From a virus, in IMG/VR virus record IMGVR_UViG_3300037504_000308, positions 1 to 30,968 of that record: a stretch of DNA of 30,968 nt. One strand, given 5' to 3'. A model generated the notes under the pieces. It was not told the origin of the DNA, made no database searches, and saw nothing but the letters and a program-made list of their open reading frames with translations. Position numbers and translations under genes: made by a program. Below, in pieces: positions 7,890 through 15,071 of the stretch (its first letter is position 1; each line of letters begins with the position of its first letter).

Positions 7890-8104
7890 AGGTACTCCCC
7901 CGCAAACATAACATCAGATATGATTTCTCTGGCACACGACAGGTGACGGCCTACCTCCTCCCCCACGTCGTGGTGCTTCTGTATTAAGCGTAGGTTGTTA
8001 TCTACCTCGTGTAGGCATGCATAAGCATCCTCGGCCAGCATCATCCGCCGGGCCTTACCGGAGGAGACATCTTCTTCTGATAGGTTTATGATTATGGTTG
8101 GCAC
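7886..8104 (-). CDS. Small helical protein of unknown function
   Basis: 72 residues: a short hydrophobic strand (MPTIIINLSEEDV) followed by amphipathic helices with several His residues (LRLIQKHHDVGEEVGRHL). It overlaps the gene on each side. The codon usage and overlap pattern match its neighbours; function cannot be inferred. Confidence 0.7.
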   Translation of the reverse strand: MPTIIINLSEEDVSSGKARRMMLAEDAYACLHEVDNNLRLIQKHHDVGEEVGRHLSCAREIISDVMFAGEYL

Positions 8105-8298
8105 TGGACAGCTCCTTCCTTCATACTCTCCATCAGTCCCTCCCGAAGCTTATACTCCAGGACCTCCAATTGGTCGAGCAACACGGTGTTCGTTATAGGC
8201 TCCTCACGTACTTCCTTGCAGGACGCCAGATGATCAATGATAATTCCGTGAAGGTAATCCACTTGATTGTTTGCTGGGAAATACCATGGGAAGGTCAT
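8092..8298 (-). CDS. Small protein of unknown function
   Basis: The start at 8298 (MTFPWYFPANNQVD) overlaps the upstream stop by four bases and has GGAG eight bases before it; an ATG three codons further upstream is a weaker choice. The 68-residue product is aromatic at its N terminus and helical and charged afterwards (LLDQLEVLEYKLREGLMESM). It has no recognisable domain. Confidence 0.7.
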   Translation of the reverse strand: MTFPWYFPANNQVDYLHGIIIDHLASCKEVREEPITNTVLLDQLEVLEYKLREGLMESMKEGAVQCQP

Positions 8299-8504
8299 TG
8301 GGGCCACTCCAGTTTACCGAGGGTCAGTAGGACACCGAGGCTCCATAGACAACCCCCGAGCAGTACCAAGGGCATACATAGGAGGCGCCACAGGATAAGA
8401 TACCAGGCGACGTATCCGGTGTCCCGAGACTCCGGCCAAGTGTACCAGGGAGCTTTACCTAGGTATCGCCCACCGTGCTCATTTGTGTATACTTTGATTC
8501 TCAT
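8295..8504 (-). CDS. Small membrane protein
   Basis: The 69 residues start MRIKVYTNEHGGRYLGK. A hydrophobic stretch follows (about 34-64, covering VAWYLILWRLLCMPLVLLGG and LWSLGVLLTLG), long enough for one long or two short membrane helices. The start overlaps the upstream stop (ATGA). A holin-like or host membrane-targeting role is possible, but no lysis gene partner is next to it. Two hydrophobic segments with a short loop would give both ends on the same side of the membrane. Confidence 0.72.
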   Translation of the reverse strand: MRIKVYTNEHGGRYLGKAPWYTWPESRDTGYVAWYLILWRLLCMPLVLLGGCLWSLGVLLTLGKLEWPQ

Positions 8505-8692
8505 TCGTCTCCTCCATAAGGCATCATAGCAGGGCACTCATCGTCGGACGACACGTGGAAAGGCCTGAGGGTGGCTACGTGTGGGCATCTGTCTGGATCC
8601 TCACGGCGGAGCCACCTGAGGCATTGCTCCTTCTCGGGACAGCTGTCGTCGTGGCATCGACACATGTCGTTGGAGATGTTTGGGATGGTCAT
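8501..8692 (-). CDS. Cys-rich small protein
   Basis: The start at 8692 uses an upstream GAGG site and overlaps the preceding TGA by four bases. The 63 residues contain a compact Cys cluster (MCRCHDDSCPEKEQCLRWL) and later CPH and DECP, consistent with a zinc-stabilised fold. Similar Cys-rich miniproteins with a CxxxxxCLRW-type core occur in many phages without known function; this is a general resemblance, not a match I can name. Confidence 0.72.
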   Translation of the reverse strand: MTIPNISNDMCRCHDDSCPEKEQCLRWLRREDPDRCPHVATLRPFHVSSDDECPAMMPYGGDE

Positions 8693-8880
8693 TGGGAGTC
8701 CTCCACTGTGCGGTATTTTCGGACTAGCTCTGCCACACATTGTAACAGTGATAGGGCCTCATCACGTTCGGTTTCCAGATCTGAGATACGTTGTCTTAGT
8801 AGATTCAGGGCTAGATGCGGGTTGCATTCCTCACATCCATCCCCCACCACATGTTGAGCGAAAGTGCATTTGCAGGTCAT
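8689..8880 (-). CDS. Small protein with CxC / CxxC and a coiled coil
   Basis: 63 residues. The N terminus has MTCKCTF and, 13 residues on, CEEC. The remainder forms a heptad-like helix (LNLLRQRISDLETERDEALS) that may dimerise. The ATG overlaps the primase-helicase stop by four bases, so it is translated behind a replication gene. A DNA-binding or scaffold role is speculative. Confidence 0.72.
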   Translation of the reverse strand: MTCKCTFAQHVVGDGCEECNPHLALNLLRQRISDLETERDEALSLLQCVAELVRKYRTVEDSQ

Positions 8881-10553
8881 ATGTCTAATCCTTCTGGTGT
8901 TTCCTCTTGAGTCATTTCTACAGGATCATCCACCTCTGTCAAGCGGGAAGTCTCGGGGTCATACAAGAGTTCTACAATCTTCCCGTCGTGACGACCTGTG
9001 AAGCGGTCCTTCCCGCACTTGATCCTAGTGGTGTTCCTCTCGGCATCGTCCTGGGCACACTTGTTTCTGGCGACAAGGAATAGGAAGCTGGAGTACCTAT
9101 CGATGGCCCCGGATCCATATATCTCGGACACCTTAGGAAAGGCCCCATCCTCATACTTCTCGGCCCCCTTGCCCTCCTTACGGACATGACTAACGGCATC
9201 CACACAAATGTTGAGCCTAGCGGCGTCTGCTTTCAGCTCCTTCACAATCTGATGCAGTTCCGTGTCCGTACCCTCCTTGTGGTCCAGTAGGCAGGTGAAG
9301 TTATCTAGGATGATGCTTGTGCAGCCTTCTGCTATGGCCAAGTATTGGATAGCCTCTCGGACTGGCCCCCAGGTCTTCTCTCCTGAATCACTCTGGGCAG
9401 CATCAAAGAATACCACCCTACCGCCACACTCGCGGTACATCTGCTTGGCCTCCTCGCGCTCCTCTTCAGACACTACCACGGAGGGGTCATGCATGGCCTT
9501 CCCATAGAGCACCCCAAGGATCCTCTGGGACATCTCATGTGGGGGCTGCTCCAAGAAGATACACCCCACGGTGTTGCCTTCATGTAGGCTCTGGGCGGTT
9601 ATGCTGGAGAGCACAGATGTCTTCCCTATACCGCTCGCCGCCACCCATGTGACGATCTCCCCAGGCCTACGTCCATAGGTGATATCCGTCAGGCCTTGCC
9701 ATGGGTAGGGGCTCCCCCACTGAGGCTCCTTGAGGGCCTCGTCTAGGATCTGTCCCATGTCTACAAAACCTGGGGGCTGCCATCGTTGGGCAGCCCAGAA
9801 AGCCCTCACGAGCGCTCCAGGACCCTCCTTGAGGAGTACCTCATTGGCGTCCTTCCTAGGGAGGGACATCAGCAGCAGGCCCCCAGGCTTGACCTTCTGA
9901 AGCTCTTTTAGAGCTACCTCCGTGGCAGCTCTTCCGGCCTCATCCATGTCGAAACAGAGGCGTATCTCGTCGAAGGAGGCCAACCATGTGCATTGCTTCT
10001 GGATGGCCTTCCTCACCGAGCCCGTACCTGAGGGGATGCTAACTACAGATTCCTTGTGTCCCATAGCCTGGGACAGGGACATGGCATCAACCTGGCCCTC
10101 GGTGATGGTGAGCCGCTTACCCCCGCCCCGTGATGTGCGTTGTCCGAAGAAGCTCCCTGTGATGTCTCCCACCACCTTGAAGGTCTTATCAGCTCCCCGG
10201 GACTGATACCCTATTCGTGCTCCCTTGTCGTCGTGGTACCAATGCACCCATACCTTCTTCTGAGGACACCACAGGACATCATACTTCCGGCATGTCTCCT
10301 CGGTGAGGCCCCTAGCCTTCCACTCCATATAGACACCACCAGGGTCACGGACCAAAGTGTCGTCACTTGTTCCTACCTGTGTGCTCTTTGCATCTGCCCC
10401 CATGGTTCCGTCCTTCCAGCGCTTAGGCCCATGGATATCCTCACGGTGGTTCCCAGAGAAGCACGTCATGTACCCATCGGTATTCAGGGACACAGCATCA
10501 GAGGACCCACAGCGAGGACATGGGAGCCCAGTCTCCAGCCATCCTTCAGCCAT
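8877..10553 (-). CDS. Bifunctional DNA primase-helicase (T7 gp4-like)
   Basis: 558 residues from the ATG at 10553 (AAGGA eight bases upstream; an ATG two codons earlier is also possible). Order: zinc-binding region with C12, C15, C31 and probably H36 instead of the fourth Cys of T7 gp4; Toprim motifs ITEGQVDAMSL (E152) and FDMDEAGR (D202, D204); RecA-like helicase with Walker A AASGIGKT (305-312), Walker B SIILDN (D417), VSHVRK with H456, and an Arg finger in GKDRFTG (R518). It would unwind the fork and synthesise lagging-strand primers with the downstream polymerase. The altered zinc ligand is worth noting, because it may affect primer-site recognition. Confidence 0.96.
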   Translation of the reverse strand: MAEGWLETGLPCPRCGSSDAVSLNTDGYMTCFSGNHREDIHGPKRWKDGTMGADAKSTQVGTSDDTLVRDPGGVYMEWKARGLTEETCRKYDVLWCPQKKVWVHWYHDDKGARIGYQSRGADKTFKVVGDITGSFFGQRTSRGGGKRLTITEGQVDAMSLSQAMGHKESVVSIPSGTGSVRKAIQKQCTWLASFDEIRLCFDMDEAGRAATEVALKELQKVKPGGLLLMSLPRKDANEVLLKEGPGALVRAFWAAQRWQPPGFVDMGQILDEALKEPQWGSPYPWQGLTDITYGRRPGEIVTWVAASGIGKTSVLSSITAQSLHEGNTVGCIFLEQPPHEMSQRILGVLYGKAMHDPSVVVSEEEREEAKQMYRECGGRVVFFDAAQSDSGEKTWGPVREAIQYLAIAEGCTSIILDNFTCLLDHKEGTDTELHQIVKELKADAARLNICVDAVSHVRKEGKGAEKYEDGAFPKVSEIYGSGAIDRYSSFLFLVARNKCAQDDAERNTTRIKCGKDRFTGRHDGKIVELLYDPETSRLTEVDDPVEMTQEETPEGLDI

Positions 10554-10728
10554 GTTCATAGTCCTTCATAGGAAAGCCCTCAGGAGGGCATACAGTAGAA
10601 TCCCCATCAGTATCAACCATAGGAGGTCCCCTGGTGGTCTCCTCTCGGAGGCACCTGATGCACCATCGCTTGGACACTCCATCCTCAACCCGCTCATAGG
10701 TCACTCCTCCGCACACTGGACACCGCAT
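10546..10728 (-). CDS. Small zinc-ribbon protein
   Basis: 60 residues with CPVC (3-6) and CIRC (23-26), spaced as in a single zinc ribbon, followed by an unstructured acidic, Pro-rich tail. AAAGGA lies five bases upstream. The 3' end overlaps the primase-helicase start and the 5' end lies inside the previous gene. It may be a small nucleic-acid-binding accessory, by analogy with similar ribbons in phage replication blocks. Confidence 0.7.
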   Translation of the reverse strand: MRCPVCGGVTYERVEDGVSKRWCIRCLREETTRGPPMVDTDGDSTVCPPEGFPMKDYEHG

Positions 10729-10976
10729 GTGTTCCTTTCGTAGCTCCTTACGATTATCTGGTAGGGGGGCGGAGGCACCACCACATGGAGAATGAAGGAG
10801 ATGGCCTCGGGCTCAGACCCCCAGACAAATCCAAAGGCCGGATCAAAAGATGACTCTACATAGTCCCGCTGTGTGGGGAATAGGTATAGAGGCACATCGT
10901 CGTATATTGATTGCTTGGTGATTTTATAGCCACCCCTAGGATCCTCGATCCGAGGGACAAGAGTAAAGGTCAACAT
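10701..10976 (-). CDS. Protein of unknown function
   Basis: 91 residues, beta-rich and aromatic (MLTFTLVPRIEDPRGGYKIT, later FGFVWGSEPEAISFILHVVV). AAGGAG lies eight bases before the ATG. The start overlaps the dNMP kinase stop by seven bases. The N terminus resembles that of the protein at 13135-13377 (a short hydrophobic start, then a DGG/RGG-Y-K motif), which may reflect a shared small-domain fold; this is only an eyeball similarity. Confidence 0.7.
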   Translation of the reverse strand: MLTFTLVPRIEDPRGGYKITKQSIYDDVPLYLFPTQRDYVESSFDPAFGFVWGSEPEAISFILHVVVPPPPYQIIVRSYERNTCGVQCAEE

Positions 10977-11512
10977 AGGTGTGACTCCTTGATGTACCTA
11001 TGGACGGTGCGTATGAGGTCCTCTATGGAACCGTCATTGCAAATCTCCCCATCGAAGTCCCACCCGTCCAAGCCCCCCTCAGACACATGGCCGTTGGGGC
11101 GGGGCTGACCAGGGCGAGTTACACGCCACATGACGCCCCCCATGTTCTTTATCAGCCGGGCTTCGTTTGGGAAACGTACATCGTCCACCACCACAGGAGT
11201 ACCATCGAGGACCCGCCCCGAGGTTTGCCGCTTCCAAACATGGAGCCACACGTCAGGGTGCACACATTCGCGTCCCCACTCAGTACCCAACGTCTGATAC
11301 AGGGACCTGAGTGTAACACCGAAGGGCTCCACCACATCCTCCTTCCGTAGATGCCTCCAGTCGATCCAAGCTGCCTCCAGGAAGGAATGCACGACAGCCT
11401 TCAGAGGACCGGCCATAGGGAGAACTTCCGCAGCAATTTCATCGCTGATCACCTGGGCCACTGTAGATTTACCACTCTGGGGGGCTGTTGAATATAGTCC
11501 TATGATAGTCAT
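10970..11512 (-). CDS. Deoxynucleoside monophosphate kinase
   Basis: 180 residues from the ATG at 11512. The P-loop is GLYSTAPQSGKST (5-17). Further dNMP-kinase family motifs are LGTEWGRECVHPDVW and VVVDDVRFPNEA, followed by a basic lid-like region (RVTRPGQPRPNGH). T4 gp1-type enzymes phosphorylate dTMP, dGMP and hydroxymethyl-dCMP so that host DNA breakdown products can feed phage synthesis; the exact substrate cannot be read from sequence. It sits amid replication genes, which fits nucleotide supply. Confidence 0.88.
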   Translation of the reverse strand: MTIIGLYSTAPQSGKSTVAQVISDEIAAEVLPMAGPLKAVVHSFLEAAWIDWRHLRKEDVVEPFGVTLRSLYQTLGTEWGRECVHPDVWLHVWKRQTSGRVLDGTPVVVDDVRFPNEARLIKNMGGVMWRVTRPGQPRPNGHVSEGGLDGWDFDGEICNDGSIEDLIRTVHRYIKESHLC

Positions 11513-11519
11513 CCTTCTC

Positions 11520-11768
11520 CTACTCCTCCCGCAACGAGTCCAAGATTGCATCTTCGTACCGCCTAAGGACCTCCTCAGCCCTCTCCATCAGACCTCCCAT
11601 ATCTACCATCCTACCTCTGTGGATTTGATCGAGGAGTTCCCAACACCTCCCACCATAGAACAGGATCTTGCGGATATGATCTGGTAGGCCGGAAGCGCGG
11701 CCACTATCGTTCATGTAATACGCCTCGAGCCTGTCCAGGTATACACGAATGTTGTTTTGCGTACTCAT
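11520..11768 (-). CDS. Small helical protein of unknown function
   Basis: 82 residues from the ATG at 11768 (MSTQNNIRVYLDRLEAYYMN), which overlaps the upstream TGA by four bases. It is almost entirely helical and charged, ending MERAEEVLRRYEDAILDSLREE, a likely coiled coil. It lies eight bases upstream of the kinase gene. No family recognised. Confidence 0.72.
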   Translation of the reverse strand: MSTQNNIRVYLDRLEAYYMNDSGRASGLPDHIRKILFYGGRCWELLDQIHRGRMVDMGGLMERAEEVLRRYEDAILDSLREE

Positions 11769-12058
11769 ACCTTCTGTTCCTCCTGCTGGATCGCCATACA
11801 GGCAGCCTCCCATAGGTCACTAGCTGAAGCTCCCCCAGGCTTACCCCGCTCCTCAGCAATAGCCCGACATGCGGTGTCCTCATGACGCTTCATAGCGGCC
11901 AGGGGCATGGGGTCAGGTACGTCGCCCACCCGCATGAAAAGCCCCTGAGAACCATCCTGCACCAGCCACACACCATCCGCAGGGAAGCCATAGAATGGTT
12001 CCACGGGGATGTACCTACGGCCCTTCTTGATGTAATACTGCGGGCGTTCATATACCAT
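11765..12058 (-). CDS. Protein of unknown function
   Basis: 97 residues beginning MVYERPQYYIKKGRRYIPVE, a beta-rich aromatic N-terminal part, then a helical C-terminal half (ERGKPGGASASDLWEAACMA). The start is five bases after the upstream stop. Overlap with the next gene suggests coupled translation. Function cannot be inferred. Confidence 0.72.
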   Translation of the reverse strand: MVYERPQYYIKKGRRYIPVEPFYGFPADGVWLVQDGSQGLFMRVGDVPDPMPLAAMKRHEDTACRAIAEERGKPGGASASDLWEAACMAIQQEEQKV

Positions 12059-12062
12059 ACTT

Positions 12063-12245
12063 CTACTCCTTCCACTGCCATGTGGTATCCCCGGTGGAGG
12101 GATCTAAGATATACTCTGCGGCCCCACGTTCAACGGCCTCACGTTCCCAAGCAATGTTGTTGTAGTGTATGATGAATCCTAATGCCAAAAGCATCAGGAA
12201 CGCGGTTACGGTAGTCCCGACGAGAAAACCCTCCGTTTCAGTCAC
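12063..12245 (-). CDS. Single-pass small membrane protein (GTG start)
   Basis: I choose a GTG at 12245: AAAGGAG lies seven bases upstream and GTGA overlaps the phosphoesterase stop by four bases. The alternative ATG at 12263 has no good site. The 60-residue product has one membrane helix near its N terminus (FLVGTTVTAFLMLLALGFII) and a charged C-terminal domain (EREAVERGAAEYILDPSTGD). This layout recalls i-spanins and other small inner-membrane phage proteins, but no partner gene supports a spanin call. Confidence 0.7.
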   Translation of the reverse strand: MTETEGFLVGTTVTAFLMLLALGFIIHYNNIAWEREAVERGAAEYILDPSTGDTTWQWKE

Positions 12246-12955
12246 GGTAACACTCCTTTCCATCGTCCCCCATCGTCCAGCCACATGGGGATGTTCATAG
12301 GACAACCATCGATCACCACGCCCATCCCGAGGAGGGGCCTATCGGTGTTCTCTGAGCCTGGCTTGGCGTAATCGAACGCTGGACTGTGGTAGTCTATCAT
12401 GCACCCCACGTTCATACCCCACAGGAGGTAGTCTGGAGTGCTCACCCAAGTGGTGAACATGCGGGTATGGTGGTGGCCTCCCGCCAGACAGATGCCCCTG
12501 AGCTTCCTTTGGACAGTGGCCTCAGTGGCGCCTATGGAATGTTGGATACCCAACAGGACACCACACTCCAGACGGATCCTGTGGCTAGGCACCCAGCGCC
12601 AGCTCTTAGGGATGCCCCAGATACTGTTATACGATAGGCTCTCCCCAAGGTATAGCCCTGCTGTCTTTAGCTTACGCTTCCACAGGCCTCCATGGTTACT
12701 CTCACAGATGGTCATCTCGGGGAATGCTGTGAACCACTCATTGAGGGTGTCTCGGGCCTTCTCAAACTCATCCTTGGGGCTAGGCAGGCGGGGGTCCTTC
12801 TCGTGATAGCTGATGGAATTACCATCGAACTCATCGCCTACGGACACCCACTCGTTGATCCCGTACTCCTCCCCTACGGCCTTGACGAAGGCCAGAGCGT
12901 CGGGGTGCTCATTGGGGATGTGGAGGTCTGAGATAATTCCTATGCGTTGTTCCAT
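12242..12955 (-). CDS. Calcineurin-like metallophosphoesterase
   Basis: 237 residues with the full metal-binding series of the superfamily: SDLH (D10, H12), GDEFD (D41), SNHG (N87, H88 in place of the usual GNHE/GNHD), H139 in GIQHS, and GGHHH (161-163). Members hydrolyse phosphodiesters or monophosphates; substrates include nucleic-acid ends, 2',3'-cyclic phosphates and nucleotides. Phage copies are common in replication blocks. Whether it processes DNA ends, or RNA ends together with the RNA ligase at 20982-21512, cannot be decided here. The upstream gene ends four bases before. Confidence 0.88.
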   Translation of the reverse strand: MEQRIGIISDLHIPNEHPDALAFVKAVGEEYGINEWVSVGDEFDGNSISYHEKDPRLPSPKDEFEKARDTLNEWFTAFPEMTICESNHGGLWKRKLKTAGLYLGESLSYNSIWGIPKSWRWVPSHRIRLECGVLLGIQHSIGATEATVQRKLRGICLAGGHHHTRMFTTWVSTPDYLLWGMNVGCMIDYHSPAFDYAKPGSENTDRPLLGMGVVIDGCPMNIPMWLDDGGRWKGVLP

Positions 12956-12958
12956 CCC

Positions 12959-13135
12959 CTAGTCCTCCTCTCGCCCAGCACACTTGGGACACACCCAAGC
13001 GTAATCCTTATGTTGATTGCTACCACAGCTCAAGCATACAGCTGCCCCACAGGCATCGCATGTATCTTCCTCTATGTAGGCATGGTGCTCCAAACAGAAG
13101 GGGCATACCTGGACAGAGAACCTGTGGTTATCCAT
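12959..13135 (-). CDS. Double zinc-ribbon small protein
   Basis: 58 residues from the ATG at 13135, overlapping the upstream TAA by one base. Four CxxC knuckles are evenly spaced: CPFC, CDAC, CLSC, CPKC, enough for two zinc sites. Such ribbons usually bind nucleic acid or an RNA polymerase subunit, so an accessory or host-takeover role is plausible but unproven. Confidence 0.72.
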   Translation of the reverse strand: MDNHRFSVQVCPFCLEHHAYIEEDTCDACGAAVCLSCGSNQHKDYAWVCPKCAGREED

Positions 13136-13377
13136 TAGGCCCCTTCCCAAGGTTCGATGCAAGCAGATTCCCCGAAGTGTTTTCTAATCCATAGAACCGC
13201 ATGCTGCGGGCTGGAACACCTCCTACGATGCACCAGTCTGAAGGGATAAAGAGAGCATGCCTTGGCCTTACCGAAGCAGTCCCCCATATCCTCCCAGCAG
13301 ACAAGCAGACTCCGACGCTGTACCTTGTAATGTATCCCCCCGTCATCCACTACAGGCACGATCCTAAAGGTAGACAT
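13135..13377 (-). CDS. Small basic protein of unknown function
   Basis: 80 residues starting MSTFRIVPVVDDGGIHYKVQ. The rest is rich in Arg, Cys and aromatic residues (VHRRRCSSPQHAVLWIRKHF). The stop is fused to the next start (TAATG). No domain recognised. Confidence 0.68.
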   Translation of the reverse strand: MSTFRIVPVVDDGGIHYKVQRRSLLVCWEDMGDCFGKAKACSLYPFRLVHRRRCSSPQHAVLWIRKHFGESACIEPWEGA

Positions 13378-13379
13378 AA

Positions 13380-13646
13380 CTAGGCCCTCCGATCTACAAA
13401 GATATACTCATGTTTGTTCCCAGGACTCCTACAGTAAGACACCATCGTGAGTCTCATCGTGGGATCTCCCTTAGGCCCCTTCACTCGTTCTGTCATGAGA
13501 AAGTCCTGGCAGTGGCTATAGTGATTGTTCCTCTGGTTCCAGAGTTTACCGTAGGACTCGAAGACAGAAACATAGCAGTTATCCAAGGGACCTCCTATGA
13601 GACGTACCGTAAGACGTGCTTCGGTTTGTTCCTTAGGGAGTGTCAT
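13380..13646 (-). CDS. Protein of unknown function
   Basis: 88 residues with a basic, beta-strand-rich pattern (TEARLTVRLIGGPLDNCYVSV) and an aromatic C terminus (NKHEYIFVDRRA). It overlaps the RusA gene end by 14 bases and is followed after two bases by the next gene, so it is part of the same tightly packed unit. No family recognised. Confidence 0.7.
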   Translation of the reverse strand: MTLPKEQTEARLTVRLIGGPLDNCYVSVFESYGKLWNQRNNHYSHCQDFLMTERVKGPKGDPTMRLTMVSYCRSPGNKHEYIFVDRRA

Positions 13647-14001
13647 CAGGAATCTCCCAGAGTGTCAGATGAATACCCCCCGGATGCCTCGGGGGGAGAC
13701 GTTCCTTGGACACCATCACCACGTTCTTGTCGTTGGTCACGACCCCAGCCTTCTCCAGTACATCTAAGAGCTGCTTCTCGTAGGCATCGATGTCGGGAAT
13801 CCGCTTGGAGCGTGGGGTGATAGTGTAGGAGCAGGCCACAGGCCCCTCAAGAGGCTCCGGCCTACCCCCTAGTTGATCGTAGATCTCCCCCACCAGCTGT
13901 GCCTCACGCTTCCTGGAATCAGGACTGTTGACGATCCTACGCCCTGCCGCCATGAACTTACGGTTGAGGGTCACTGGGAGGCTGAGCGTGAGGTCAATCA
14001 T
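13633..14001 (-). CDS. RusA-type Holliday junction resolvase
   Basis: 122 residues with the family core: basic then acidic ITPRSKRIPDIDAYEKQLLD, where the Asp pair corresponds to the catalytic aspartates, followed by VLEKAGVVTNDKNVV (family: dG-hyD-D-Q) and a basic end. RusA dimers cut four-way junctions. In T7 this job belongs to an unrelated enzyme, gp3, so this phage uses a different resolvase to debranch DNA before packaging. The start overlaps the upstream stop (ATGA). Confidence 0.88.
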   Translation of the reverse strand: MIDLTLSLPVTLNRKFMAAGRRIVNSPDSRKREAQLVGEIYDQLGGRPEPLEGPVACSYTITPRSKRIPDIDAYEKQLLDVLEKAGVVTNDKNVVMVSKERLPPRHPGGIHLTLWEIPDDTP

Positions 14002-14354
14002 CGGGGGGCTCCAAGGCCGTACAGGACATCCAAGAGACGGATCAGGTAGCCCTTATGACAGCACACGTACACCTCAGGCTCCCCCGCCAGCTCCCACTCC
14101 TTGAGGTTGTCCTCGTCAGGCTCTTTAGGGAGCACCTCAAGAACATCATCTGATGCTACATCCTCTTCATCCCAATAGGGACTCGTGGCTACAGCTACAT
14201 ACCTACCCCCGGTGGTCACGTAGGCCTGATGCTCCATACACGTATAGAACCGCCACTCCCCATCCTCGGGGATCCTCACGACCTCCCCCGAGCGTAGCCT
14301 AACGCGCTTCCCGAGGAGGTTCAGGAGGCCCTTCACTGTATATACTTCGTACAT
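13998..14354 (-). CDS. Tandem paralogue C of a small acidic phage protein
   Basis: 118 residues, third of three adjacent paralogues. All share MY-(x)-VYTV-(x)3-L-LLGKRVRLRSG-(E/D)-VVR-(I/L)-PEDGEW, a middle VATSPYWDEEDVAS segment, and an acidic VLPKEPDEDNLKEWELAGEP linker. The LLGKRVRLRSGEVVRIPEDG part looks like a small SH3-like beta barrel. This copy keeps the longer C-terminal part (EVYVCCHKGYLIRLLDVLYG) also present in the copy at 14685-15062. Function unknown; it lies between SSB and resolvase. Confidence 0.8.
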   Translation of the reverse strand: MYEVYTVKGLLNLLGKRVRLRSGEVVRIPEDGEWRFYTCMEHQAYVTTGGRYVAVATSPYWDEEDVASDDVLEVLPKEPDEDNLKEWELAGEPEVYVCCHKGYLIRLLDVLYGLGAPR

Positions 14355-14363
14355 GTGTTCTCC

Positions 14364-14675
14364 TTAAAAGTCAGGGGTATCTTGAGGATCTTCCTTAGGA
14401 TCATCCCCCTCGGTGTTCTCTTCGTAAGCGTCCTTATCAGGCTCATCAGGGAGCACCTTAAGGATATCCCCCGGTCCGATATCCCCTTCATTCCAAGAGG
14501 GGCCCGTGGCCACATATACATACAGATCTCCGGTGGTCAAGCAGGCCTGATGCTCTGTACCCGGAAGGAAAAACCACTCCCCATCCTCAGGAAGCCTCAC
14601 GACCTCCCCTGAGCGCAGCCTCACGCGTTTCCCGAGGAGGGTCAGGAGGTCCCTCACTGTGTGTATTACATACAT
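14364..14675 (-). CDS. Tandem paralogue B, internally shortened
   Basis: 103 residues. The N-terminal 75 match the flanking paralogues closely (LLGKRVRLRSGEVVRLPEDG). The EPEVYV-type C-terminal segment of A and C is missing and replaced by an acidic run (DAYEENTEGDDPKEDPQ) before the shared ending DPQDTPDF. This looks like a deletion within one copy after duplication. AAGGAGAACC precedes the ATG, as for the other copies. Confidence 0.8.
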   Translation of the reverse strand: MYVIHTVRDLLTLLGKRVRLRSGEVVRLPEDGEWFFLPGTEHQACLTTGDLYVYVATGPSWNEGDIGPGDILKVLPDEPDKDAYEENTEGDDPKEDPQDTPDF

Positions 14676-14684
14676 AGGTTCTCC

Positions 14685-15062
14685 TTAGAAATCAGGGGTA
14701 TCTTGAGGATCTCCCTCAGGATCATACCGTCCATCCAGGAGGTGGCTCAGGGATCCTTCTTGAGACCACACGTACACCTCAGGCTCCCTCACCAACACCC
14801 ACTCCTTGAGGTTGTCCTCATCAGGCTCCTCATCAGGGAGCACCTTAAGGATATCCCCTGGCCCTACATACTCTTTATCCCAATAGGGGCTCGTGGCTAC
14901 ATATACATACAGATCTCTGATGGCCATGTAGGCTTGATTCCCCACGAGTATAAAGAACCGCCACTCCCCATCCTCAGGGATCCTCACGACATCCCCCGAG
15001 CGCAGCCTCACACGCTTCCCGAGGAGGTTCAGAAGGTCCCTCACTGTATATGCTACGTACAT
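14685..15062 (-). CDS. Tandem paralogue A of a small acidic phage protein
   Basis: 125 residues, first of the three copies and directly behind SSB. The conserved N-terminal barrel-like region (LLGKRVRLRSGDVVRIPEDG) is followed by YVYVATSPYWDKEYVGPGDI, an acidic linker, EPEVYVWSQEGSLSHLL, and the shared ending DPQDTPDF. It combines the full length of copy C with the ending of copy B, so A is probably nearest the ancestral form. AAGGAGAACAC precedes the ATG. Confidence 0.8.
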   Translation of the reverse strand: MYVAYTVRDLLNLLGKRVRLRSGDVVRIPEDGEWRFFILVGNQAYMAIRDLYVYVATSPYWDKEYVGPGDILKVLPDEEPDEDNLKEWVLVREPEVYVWSQEGSLSHLLDGRYDPEGDPQDTPDF

Positions 15063-15071
15063 GTGTTCTCC

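Noticed and set aside
12063-12245. Holin or spanin call for the single-pass membrane protein
   Set aside because: Only one membrane helix, no endolysin nearby and no lipoprotein partner; left as a membrane protein of unknown role.
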